A stretch of 64,000 bases of DNA. It comes from Beduinella massiliensis (lineage in GTDB: Bacteria > Bacillota > Clostridia > Christensenellales > Aristaeellaceae). The notes below the pieces were generated by a model, which searched no databases, was not told the origin of the DNA, and was given only the letters and a program-made list of their open reading frames with translations. Below, piece after piece: positions 8,621-15,884 of the stretch. The stretch is from contig NZ_LT963430.1 in the NCBI RefSeq assembly GCF_900199405.1, forward strand, positions 558,001 through 622,000. Reading direction: 5' to 3'. Every line of letters begins with the position of its first letter. The first letter of the stretch is position 1. A program made the position numbers and the translations under genes.

Positions 8621-9466
8621 TCATTCGTAGTGTATGCGCCCGCCGGCCGGGCCGCTCCCCGCGCGGCGGAGCTTGCCCGGCGGGGGGAAGCCCGCCGCGC
8701 GCAGCGCGTCCGTCAGGTGCACGGCGCCGGAAAACCCCGAGGCCTCCGCCACCTCCGCGATGGAAAGGGACGTCTCCTCGAGCAGGCGGCGCGCCTGCGA
8801 AAGCCGCTTTTCCAGCAGTACCTGCTGCGGCGAGCGGCCGCAGACCTGCTTGAACACGCGGAAGAGCTGCGAGCGGCTCAGGCCCATCGCGCGGGCGATC
8901 TCCTGCACGCGAAGCGGCTGGCCCATGCCCGATTCCATCATCCAGACGGCCTTGCGGTAGTATTGCTCGCACAGGGAGCCGCTGGGCAGCGCGGCCTGCG
9001 CCCCCTGTCCCAGCAGCGCGAGCAGCCGGTACAGCCCGCCCACCGCCGCCAGCTCGCCCATGCGCAGGCCGACCGCGTCCTCGTAGAGCGCGTAGAGGAT
9101 GGAAAGCGCCCCCGGCAGGCTTTCGCCCAGGCGAAGCACGGGCCGGGCGCGCGAGAGCCCCAGCGATTCGAGCAGCGCGTCCGCGCCCTCGCCCGAAAAG
9201 CCCACCCAGGCGTAGCGCCAGGGGTCCTGCGCGTCGGCGGTGTAGACCGTGACCTCGCCGGGGAAGATCAGGAAGCCCTCGCCGGGCCCGAGCGAAAAGC
9301 GGCCCGCGCCGCTCACGAACTCGCCGCGCCCGCCGGAGACCACGTGCAGCAGGAAGTATTCGCGAACCGCGGGGCCGAAGCGGTGGCCGGGCGCGCAGTC
9401 CTCGCGTCCGCAGGCGCGTACCTTGAGCCGCAGGGCGTGCGGGGCGCCGGGCGTGTCGTAAAACAT
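8621..9466 (-). CDS. AraC family transcriptional regulator (melA-linked)
   Basis: 281 aa. N-terminal cupin-like sensor (YFLLHVVSGGRGEFVSG, PGEGFLIFPGEVTVY, DPWRYAWVGFSG). C-terminal AraC/XylS double helix-turn-helix (LRVQEIARAMGLSRSQLFRVF, then EKRLSQARRLL and SIAEVAEASGFSGAVHLTDA). ATG 9466 has GAAGGGAAC upstream. It is transcribed divergently from melA, so it is the likely local activator responding to a galactoside. The second recognition helix is unusual: FSGAVHLTDALRAAGFPPP replaces the common FSxxSYFSRxFKKxxGxSP. Confidence 0.9.
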   Translation of the reverse strand: MFYDTPGAPHALRLKVRACGREDCAPGHRFGPAVREYFLLHVVSGGRGEFVSGAGRFSLGPGEGFLIFPGEVTVYTADAQDPWRYAWVGFSGEGADALLESLGLSRARPVLRLGESLPGALSILYALYEDAVGLRMGELAAVGGLYRLLALLGQGAQAALPSGSLCEQYYRKAVWMMESGMGQPLRVQEIARAMGLSRSQLFRVFKQVCGRSPQQVLLEKRLSQARRLLEETSLSIAEVAEASGFSGAVHLTDALRAAGFPPPGKLRRAGSGPAGGRIHYE

Positions 9467-9482
9467 GGAGTTCCCTTCTTTC

Positions 9483-9516
9483 GAGGATGCAACATTTCAG
9501 AGGATGCAACATTTCA
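9483..9516. promoter_or_regulatory. Two tandem 17-bp direct repeats, probable AraC-type operator
   Basis: GAGGATGCAACATTTCA occurs twice head-to-tail (9483-9499 and 9500-9516) in the 138-bp divergent region between the AraC gene and melA. Direct repeats of about this spacing are the usual binding arrangement for AraC regulators. They lie close to the regulator's own ribosome binding site, so autoregulation is also possible. Confidence 0.65.
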
Positions 9517-9604
9517 TGAATAATGTACAACCATTTCGCCTTGAAATCAAGCCCCTGTTTTTCTATAATGCAGGTAACGACAAGCCTTTAGGAGGGAACA
9601 TCAA

Positions 9605-10912
9605 ATGGTTAAAATTGCGTTTATGGGCGCGGGTTCCACGGTGTTTGCCAAGAACGTATTGGGCGACTGCATGCTGACGCCCGCGCTTTCGGACAGCGAG
9701 ATCGCGCTGTACGACATCGACGGCAAGCGCCTGGAGGAATCCGCGCTGATGCTCGGCGCGATCAACAACAACGTGGGCAACAAGGCGACGATCAAGACCT
9801 ACCTGGGCGTGGAAAACCGCAAGGACGCGCTGCGCTGCGCGGACTTCGTGGTCAACGCGATTCAGGTCGGCCTCTACGAGCCGTGCACGGTCACGGACTT
9901 CGAGGTGCCCAAGAAGTACGGCCTGCGCCAGACGATCGCGGACACGCTGGGCATCGGCGGCATCTTCCGCGCGCTGCGCACGATTCCCGTGATGATGGAC
10001 TTCGCCCGCGACATGGAAGAGGTCTGCCCGGACGCCTGGCTGCTCAATTACACCAACCCCATGGCCATGCTGACCGGCGCGATGCTGCGCATGACGCCCA
10101 TCAAGACGGTGGGCCTTTGCCACAGCGTGCAGTCCTGCGCGAAGAACCTGCTGGAGGGGCTGGGCATGTCCTACGACGAGCAGGTGCAGTGGAAGATCGC
10201 GGGCATCAACCACCAGGCCTGGCTGCTGGAGCTGACGAAGGACGGCAGGGATCTCTACCCCGAGGTCAAGCGCCGCGCCGAGGCGCGCACCGAGAAGCAC
10301 GGCGACATGGTGCGCTACGAGATCATGAAGCGCTTCGGCTATTACGTGACGGAATCCTCCGAGCACAACGCGGAGTACATGCCCTTCTTCATCAAGGACA
10401 AGTACCCGGAGCTGATCGAGCGCTTCAACATCCCGCTGGACGAGTACCCCCGCCGCTGCGTGAAGCAGATCGCGGACTGGGAGAAGCGCCGCGTGGAGCT
10501 GACGCAGGACCCGCACCTGACGCACGAGCGCACGAAGGAATACGCCAGCTACATCATGGAGGCCATGGTGACGAACCAGCCCTACAAGATCGGCGGCAAC
10601 GTGCTCAACACCGGCCTCATCACCAACCTGCCGCAAAACGCGGTGGTCGAGGTGCCCTGCATGGTGGACGCCACCGGCATCGCGCCCACGGTCATCGGGG
10701 ATTTGCCCGAGCAGTGCGCGGCCATGAACCGCACGAACATCAACGTGCAGCTCCTCACCATCGAGGCGGCGCGCACGCTGAAGAAGGAATACATCTATCA
10801 GGCGGCGATGATGGACCCGCACTGTCAGAGCGAGCTTTCCATCGACGACATCGTGGCGATGTGCGACGACCTGATCGCCGCGCACGAGGGCTGGCTGCCG
10901 AAGTACAACTGA
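9605..10912 (+). CDS. melA: Alpha-galactosidase, glycoside hydrolase family 4
   Basis: 435 aa cytoplasmic enzyme hydrolysing melibiose-type alpha-galactosides by the NAD+/Mn2+-dependent GH4 mechanism. The N-terminal Rossmann motif is KIAFMGAGSTVFAKN. GH4 metal and substrate motifs follow: LNYTNPMAML, GLCHSVQ (Cys-His metal ligands), AGINHQAW, and TESSEHNAEYMP. The sequence tracks E. coli MelA along the whole length, including YEPCTVTDFEV and the C-terminal MMDPH segment. AGGAGGGA precedes ATG 9605. No melibiose permease is adjacent; uptake may rely on one of the nearby importers. Confidence 0.92.
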   Translation: MVKIAFMGAGSTVFAKNVLGDCMLTPALSDSEIALYDIDGKRLEESALMLGAINNNVGNKATIKTYLGVENRKDALRCADFVVNAIQVGLYEPCTVTDFEVPKKYGLRQTIADTLGIGGIFRALRTIPVMMDFARDMEEVCPDAWLLNYTNPMAMLTGAMLRMTPIKTVGLCHSVQSCAKNLLEGLGMSYDEQVQWKIAGINHQAWLLELTKDGRDLYPEVKRRAEARTEKHGDMVRYEIMKRFGYYVTESSEHNAEYMPFFIKDKYPELIERFNIPLDEYPRRCVKQIADWEKRRVELTQDPHLTHERTKEYASYIMEAMVTNQPYKIGGNVLNTGLITNLPQNAVVEVPCMVDATGIAPTVIGDLPEQCAAMNRTNINVQLLTIEAARTLKKEYIYQAAMMDPHCQSELSIDDIVAMCDDLIAAHEGWLPKYN

Positions 10913-10920
10913 GCGATTTA

Positions 10921-11090
10921 TCGTCTTGTAAAAGGGGATGCATGAAGGGGAAGTTTCCCCTTCATGGGGAATCGTATCGACCGGCTTTGCCGGTCGGGCG
11001 GGGCGTTTTCCGTAGTCAAATGCGCAGCATTTGCGGAGGAAAACATCACCCGTAACATTCGTGCAAAATGATTCTTCATTTTGCACGAGG
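10921..11090 (-). repeat. Dispersed multi-hairpin repeat element, copy A
   Basis: 170 bp directly after melA. Read on the minus strand it aligns with copy B at 32370-32596: both begin CCTCGTGCAA, share GATGTTTTCCTCCGCAAA, GGCAAAGCCGGTCGATACGA and the GAAGGGGAA palindrome, and end ACAAGACGA. Internal perfect hairpins: arms GTGCAAAATGA (11061-11071/11076-11086), CAAATGC/GCATTTG, GACCGGC/GCCGGTC, and ATGAAGGGGAA/TTCCCCTTCAT (10942-10952/10955-10965). No coding function is apparent. Confidence 0.85.
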
Positions 11091-11147
11091 CCATCGACTT
11101 TGTCGATGGCCAGGGCCGTGCTCCCCATTCGGGGGGCGCGGCCTTTT
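11089..11147 (+). terminator. Tandem hairpins ending the melA transcript
   Basis: GGCCATCGAC/GTCGATGGCC (11089-11098/11102-11111) is followed by a GC-rich stem GGCCGTGCTCCCC/GGGGGGCGCGGCC (11114-11126/11130-11142) and TTTTT (11143-11147). The second is a good intrinsic terminator. Confidence 0.85.
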
Positions 11148-11203
11148 TCGTGGGCAAAGGGGCGCGGAAGGACGCCGCGCAGGAGGGCGGGCCCATGCGG
11201 GAG

Positions 11204-11947
11204 CTACCGGGTTCCCCTGTAATCCGAGGGCGTCACGCCCAGGTGCTTTTTGAACTGCATGGCGAAGTAGGCGCTGGACGAGTAGCCGCATAGCGCGGCA
11301 ATCTCGGTAATGGTAAGGCTGGTGTACGTCAACAGGTATTTCGCCTTTTCGATCCGCGTCTGGATGATAAACTGGTGCGGCGCGATCCCCGTCTTTTCCT
11401 TGAAAATATGGCGGTATCGGTCGCGGCTATAGCCAAGGCTGGAAATTTCCTGTTCCTCCAGCATGAAGTGCCTTACGTCGCTGTCCCTGGAGCGGATCGC
11501 CGCGAAATACCCGCTGATCCCGCCGATCTTGTGCGCGTTTTGTGTGCGCAGCAATTCGATGAGCAGCAGCAGCAGCGTCGCGTTTTGCTTTTCCTCGTGA
11601 TAGGCCGAGTCCAACGTCCATTCGGCGCTCAAATCCTGCACCATGCCCTCGACCTTTTCCTTCATATCGCTGTAGATGCTGGGCTGCGGAAACAGGCTGT
11701 CGTCGTCTATGGAAAAGTGTATATACGCCACGTTCGTGGCGGTGCGATGGATTTCGTCGTGGGTCACGCTGGGGGGAATGACCACGACGGAACCGGAGGT
11801 ATACGCAAACAGGCTGCTGCCGCAATGGAGACTTCCCTCGCCGCGGTAATAATAGAGCAGCTCATACGTGCTGTGTGTGTGCAGGTTGACGTAAAACGGG
11901 ATTTGCAAAAACTGATTGATGCCCAGATATTCCATCGTGGCCTGCAT
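11204..11947 (-). CDS. AraC family transcriptional regulator of the adjacent ABC operon
   Basis: 247 aa from ATG 11947, chosen for the GAGGAGGG site just upstream; the frame opens at 11971. The N-terminal cupin domain has HTHSTYELLYYYRGEG and VVVIPPSVTHDEIH. The C-terminal AraC HTH pair includes EISSLGYSRDRYRHIFKEKT and TITEIAALCGYSSSAYFAMQ followed by the family signature FKKHLGVTPSDYR. It is divergent from the permease gene at 12215, so it most likely controls that import operon. Confidence 0.92.
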   Translation of the reverse strand: MQATMEYLGINQFLQIPFYVNLHTHSTYELLYYYRGEGSLHCGSSLFAYTSGSVVVIPPSVTHDEIHRTATNVAYIHFSIDDDSLFPQPSIYSDMKEKVEGMVQDLSAEWTLDSAYHEEKQNATLLLLLIELLRTQNAHKIGGISGYFAAIRSRDSDVRHFMLEEQEISSLGYSRDRYRHIFKEKTGIAPHQFIIQTRIEKAKYLLTYTSLTITEIAALCGYSSSAYFAMQFKKHLGVTPSDYRGTR

Positions 11948-12085
11948 GCTTTCCCTCCTCTTTGGAGCCATTTTTTATACATGACCAGCCATTTTATTAT
12001 ATCACATGTTATAGGGTTTTGTTAAAATATGAATGTAAAAAGATTGCGGCATGTTTGATTGATAGAATATGACGCATCAAATTTG

Positions 12086-12098
12086 TGGAATGATTCCA
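12086..12098. promoter_or_regulatory. Perfect 13-bp palindrome in the AraC/ABC divergent region
   Basis: TGGAATGATTCCA lies between the AraC gene and the permease operon, in a 267-bp AT-rich gap. Its position suits an operator for the transporter operon. The binding protein cannot be named from sequence. Confidence 0.45.
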
Positions 12099-12214
12099 TC
12101 TTGCCGTAAACGGGGCCTTTGCGCACGCAGGCGCTTTGCGCGGGGGAAAAAGGGCCCCGGCCCGCCCGGATGCGCGGGCGGACGGGTCCTGAAAAAAGCA
12201 CAGGAGGTAGGGGT

Positions 12215-13162
12215 ATGACAGCATGGGCCAAGCCATCCAAGAGGAGGCGCCTGATCCCGAAGCGGTTTAACTGGCAGGTTTTCCTGATGGCCATGGCGGG
12301 CGTAGCGTTCCTGACGGTTTTCGCCTATCTGCCGATGGTCGGCATCGTCATTGGGTTTAAGAACATGGACTACTCCATGAACATCATGAAGGACCTGTAT
12401 GCCAAGCCGTGGGTGGGCATGGAGAATTTTGTGAAATTCATTCGGGACGCGCAGTTCAAAAATGTGATGACCAACACGCTGGCGCTGGGCGTGCTGGAGC
12501 TGACGCTCACCTTTCCGCTGCCCATCTTCTTCGCGCTGCTGCTCAACGAGCTGCGCAGCGGTAAATTCCGCCGGGTGATCCAGACCGGCACCTACTTTCC
12601 CCACTTCATTTCCTGGGTGGTGTTCGGCGGCATCGTCACTTCCTTTCTTTCCTCGGACGGCGGCATCGTCAACAACCTCCTGAAGGATGCGGGCGTCATT
12701 GAGCAGGCCATCCCGTTCATGTCCAAGCCGCAGTATTTCTACGCGATTGTGATTCTTTCCACGGTCGTCAAAGAAACGGGCTGGAGCTCCGTCATCTACG
12801 TGTCCGCCATCGCGGGCGTCGATCAGGAAATCTATGAGGCGGCGCACATCGACGGCGCAAACCGCTGGCAGACGGCCTTCCGGGTGACGCTTCCGTGCAT
12901 TTCCTCCACCATCGCGGTGCTGCTGCTGCTGGCCATCAGCGGCATCCTGGGCTCGAACTTCGACCGAATCTACATGCTGCAAAATCCCCTGAACCTGGCC
13001 GCCAGCGAGGTGCTGGATACCTATATTTATAAGGTAGGCATTTCCCAGCGGCGGTTCTCCTTCACCACGGCTGTGGGGCTGTTCCGCTCGATCATCGCCG
13101 TGGTTCTGCTGGGGGCGGGCAATTTCGCGAGCAAGAAGCTGACCGGAAACGGGCTGTTCTGA
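12215..13162 (+). CDS. Sugar ABC transporter permease, LplB-type
   Basis: 315 aa inner-membrane permease with about six transmembrane segments. The first is LMAMAGVAFLTVFAYLPMVG. The cytoplasmic EAA loop is EIYEAAHIDGANRWQTAFRV, which docks the ATPase. LplB-group features include FKNMDYSMNIM and VLDTYIYKVGI. ATG 12215 follows CAGGAGGTAGGGG. It is first in a five-gene operon (permease, permease, binding protein, GH42-like enzyme, nucleoside hydrolase). No ATPase gene is present, so a shared MsmK-type ATPase elsewhere is likely. Confidence 0.95.
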   Translation: MTAWAKPSKRRRLIPKRFNWQVFLMAMAGVAFLTVFAYLPMVGIVIGFKNMDYSMNIMKDLYAKPWVGMENFVKFIRDAQFKNVMTNTLALGVLELTLTFPLPIFFALLLNELRSGKFRRVIQTGTYFPHFISWVVFGGIVTSFLSSDGGIVNNLLKDAGVIEQAIPFMSKPQYFYAIVILSTVVKETGWSSVIYVSAIAGVDQEIYEAAHIDGANRWQTAFRVTLPCISSTIAVLLLLAISGILGSNFDRIYMLQNPLNLAASEVLDTYIYKVGISQRRFSFTTAVGLFRSIIAVVLLGAGNFASKKLTGNGLF

Positions 13163-13180
13163 AAAAGGAGGAATGAGACG

Positions 13181-14107
13181 ATGCCGGAAACCGAACGCGC
13201 GCTTGGAAAGTACCGAAGGAGACTTTCGGGCCTGATGAACAGAAAGAACGGCTGGGATTACCTGATGACCGCCTTCATGTTCCTCTTCCTGTTCATCTGC
13301 GTCTATCCCTTCTGGTATGTGCTGATCGGCTCTTTCAGCGACGGCGGCGACTACATGCGCGGCGGCATCTACCTTTGGCCGCGCAAGATCAGCCTGCAGA
13401 ACTACATGGTGACGCTGATCGACTCGCGGCTGTGGATAGGCCTGCGGGTGACGTTCCTCAGAACCGTCGTGGGCACCGTCACCCATGTGCTGTTCACGGC
13501 CATGGTCGCTTACGCCATGAGCCGCAGCGACCTGCCCCTGCGCACGCCCATCTACTGGTTCAACATGTTCACCATGTTCTTCGGCGGCGGATTGATCCCC
13601 TTCTATATCATGCTCAAGCAGTTGAAGCTGATCAACACCTTCTGGGTGTACATCATCCCCGGACTGTATTCGGTCTACAACATGATTATCTGCTCCAATT
13701 ACTTTCACAGCATCCCCGAGGAGCTGCACGAGTCGGCCATGCTGGACGGCGCGTCGGAGTTCCGCACCTTTGCCCAGCTCTACCTGCCGCTGTCCGCCCC
13801 CGTGCTGGCGACGGTCGCCCTGTGGGTCGCGGTGGGGCATTGGAACTCCTTTTATGACAGCATGGTCTACACCACCGACCGCAGCCTGCAGACGCTGCAG
13901 CTTTTCCTGTACAAGATGATCAAGACCTCGGAATTCGTCAGCAGCGCCGACATGGGCGGCCTGCCCGCCAACATGCAGCAGAACGTGACGCAGACGACCG
14001 TGCGCTACGCCACCATCGTGGTTTCGACCGTGCCGATTCTGTGCATCTATCCTTTTCTGCAGCGCTTCCTGACCAAGGGCATCATGCTCGGCTCGCTGAA
14101 GGGCTGA
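13181..14107 (+). CDS. Sugar ABC transporter permease, YtcP/AraQ-type
   Basis: 308 aa. Six predicted membrane segments starting with AFMFLFLFICVYPFWYVLIG. The EAA loop is ELHESAMLDGASEFRTFAQL and the C-terminus is the typical FLTKGIMLGSLKG. AAAGGAGGAATGAG precedes ATG 13181. It forms the heterodimeric channel with the preceding LplB-type subunit. Confidence 0.95.
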   Translation: MPETERALGKYRRRLSGLMNRKNGWDYLMTAFMFLFLFICVYPFWYVLIGSFSDGGDYMRGGIYLWPRKISLQNYMVTLIDSRLWIGLRVTFLRTVVGTVTHVLFTAMVAYAMSRSDLPLRTPIYWFNMFTMFFGGGLIPFYIMLKQLKLINTFWVYIIPGLYSVYNMIICSNYFHSIPEELHESAMLDGASEFRTFAQLYLPLSAPVLATVALWVAVGHWNSFYDSMVYTTDRSLQTLQLFLYKMIKTSEFVSSADMGGLPANMQQNVTQTTVRYATIVVSTVPILCIYPFLQRFLTKGIMLGSLKG

Positions 14108-14174
14108 AGAACGAATCCGACCGCAGCGCGCGGTTTGAGAAAGATGCGGGATACCCGCAAAAGGAGGCTCTATC

Positions 14175-15812
14175 ATGAAGAGATTGGTTTCCCTGCTGAT
14201 GGCGCTGTTGCTTCTGGCGACCGCCATCCCCGCCCTGGCGGACGAGGAGCCCGTCAGGCTGACCTGGTTTGTGGACGTTCCCTCCTTCGTGTTCAACTCA
14301 GAGGGCTGGGGCCTTGACCGCATGACCGCCGAATTCAAGGAAAGGTTCGGCATCGAGATCGAGTTCGTCACCGCCGCGGACGAATCCGGCTCTCAGCTGG
14401 CGACGCTCATTTCCTCGGACTCCGTGCCGGACATCATCACGATGAAGGGCCTGTGGGACAGCCCCTCGACCAATCTGATCAGGCAGATGGCCGAGGCGGA
14501 GATGCTCGTTTCCTATGACGAGCTGATCGACCTGTACGTGCCCGAAGAGGAAAAGGCCGGCTTCCGCTCCGACGTGCTGGCCTGGTACGCGCTCTCCGAC
14601 GGCAAGACCTACGCCTACCCGAACTTCGCCTACTCCACCGACGACCTGCCCGAGGGCACCGGCCTGGTGCCGAACCGCTGCATCATGGTGCGCGCCGACA
14701 TGCTCGAGCAGCTCGGCAATCCGGACATGTCCTCCCCCGCGGCGTTCCTGGACGTCTGCGAGCGCGCGGTGAAGGAAATCGGCGCCTATAACGGCCTGGA
14801 CGTCGTCGGCATTCAGCTCTACGAGGGCGGCAACGAGGCGCAGAGCATCGTGGGCTCCTACTTCGCCGAGCCGTGGGAGACCGAAGACGGCCATGCCTTC
14901 GACGCCTTCGCCGCGGGCACCAACAAGGAATCCTACGCGTTCCTGAACGAGGCGTATCGCCGCGGCCTGATCCTGGACGCCAACTACGCCGACACCCGCG
15001 ACCAGGTCCGCGAGAAGATCGCCAGCGGCCGCGTGTTCGCGCTGATCGCCGCGCCCCAGGATTTCTACAATGAATTCTGCACCCTCTACGACGCGGACCC
15101 CAACGCCTACTACAAGGCGGTCGTCCTGCGCAACAGCAGGGGCGACGACCCCGTGCTGGGCGACATCTCCGGCTGGGGCTATCTGCAGACCTGCATCAGC
15201 GCCAACTGCAAGGCGCCTGATAAGCTGATCCGGTTCATCTCCTACCTGGTGAACGACGAGGGCGCGATCCACCTGGCCAAGGGCTGGGAGGGCGAACAGT
15301 GGGCGTACGACGCGGACGGCAAGATCGCCACGCTGGACAGCTGGGCCGAGGCCTGCAAGAACGACCCGACGCTGACCAAGAAGGAAGGCGTGTCCTGCTT
15401 CGACCTGTTTGCGAATTTCGCCTTCCTCATGCAGTACGACCCGAATCTGGACCTGACCAACCCCAACGACCTGAAGGTCAGCCGCACCTCGGACGTCCAG
15501 CTCAAGCAGCCCATGGCGCAGTATTCCCACCGCTCCGCGCAGTACCGGTATGACCCCAACGACGAGCGCGCGATGCCGGTGAACGAGGAAAGAATCAAGC
15601 GCGAAAGCTACCTGGACATCGCGGAGGCCGAGCTGCTCACCGCGGAAAGCGCGGAAGCCTTTGAGGCCAAGTACGCCGAAATTCAGCAGACGCTGCCGAC
15701 CGTGTACGACATGGAGCTGTACCTGCAGTACCAAGACGACGCGCTCCAGGCGGGCAAGGCGCAGCTGGGGGTGAAGTTCTTCTTCCCGCCCTATGCCGAG
15801 GCCGCCCAGTAA
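14175..15812 (+). CDS. Extracellular sugar-binding protein of the ABC importer
   Basis: 545 aa. Signal peptide MKRLVSLLMALLLLATAIPALA with a signal peptidase I site (ALA-DEE) and no lipobox Cys, so how it stays at the cell surface is unclear. The large family 1-type binding fold is as in YtcQ/LipO proteins (DRMTAEFKERFGIEIEFVT, SSDSVPDIITMKGLWDS). AAAGGAGG is upstream. It is third in the operon, after both permeases. The ligand is unknown; the neighbouring hydrolases point to an oligosaccharide or glycoside. Confidence 0.92.
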   Translation: MKRLVSLLMALLLLATAIPALADEEPVRLTWFVDVPSFVFNSEGWGLDRMTAEFKERFGIEIEFVTAADESGSQLATLISSDSVPDIITMKGLWDSPSTNLIRQMAEAEMLVSYDELIDLYVPEEEKAGFRSDVLAWYALSDGKTYAYPNFAYSTDDLPEGTGLVPNRCIMVRADMLEQLGNPDMSSPAAFLDVCERAVKEIGAYNGLDVVGIQLYEGGNEAQSIVGSYFAEPWETEDGHAFDAFAAGTNKESYAFLNEAYRRGLILDANYADTRDQVREKIASGRVFALIAAPQDFYNEFCTLYDADPNAYYKAVVLRNSRGDDPVLGDISGWGYLQTCISANCKAPDKLIRFISYLVNDEGAIHLAKGWEGEQWAYDADGKIATLDSWAEACKNDPTLTKKEGVSCFDLFANFAFLMQYDPNLDLTNPNDLKVSRTSDVQLKQPMAQYSHRSAQYRYDPNDERAMPVNEERIKRESYLDIAEAELLTAESAEAFEAKYAEIQQTLPTVYDMELYLQYQDDALQAGKAQLGVKFFFPPYAEAAQ

Positions 15813-15829
15813 ACCCAATAGCGACCGCG

Positions 15830-15861
15830 TTCCCCGGTATCCTCGCACGGCTGCCGGGGAA
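15830..15861 (+). promoter_or_regulatory. Stem-loop after the binding-protein gene
   Basis: TTCCCCGG (15830-15837) pairs with CCGGGGAA (15854-15861) with no U-run. It lies between the binding-protein gene and the hydrolase gene. It probably stabilises the upstream mRNA or reduces readthrough, not a full terminator. Confidence 0.6.
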
Positions 15862-15884
15862 CCTCTTTCACACGGAGGGAACTT

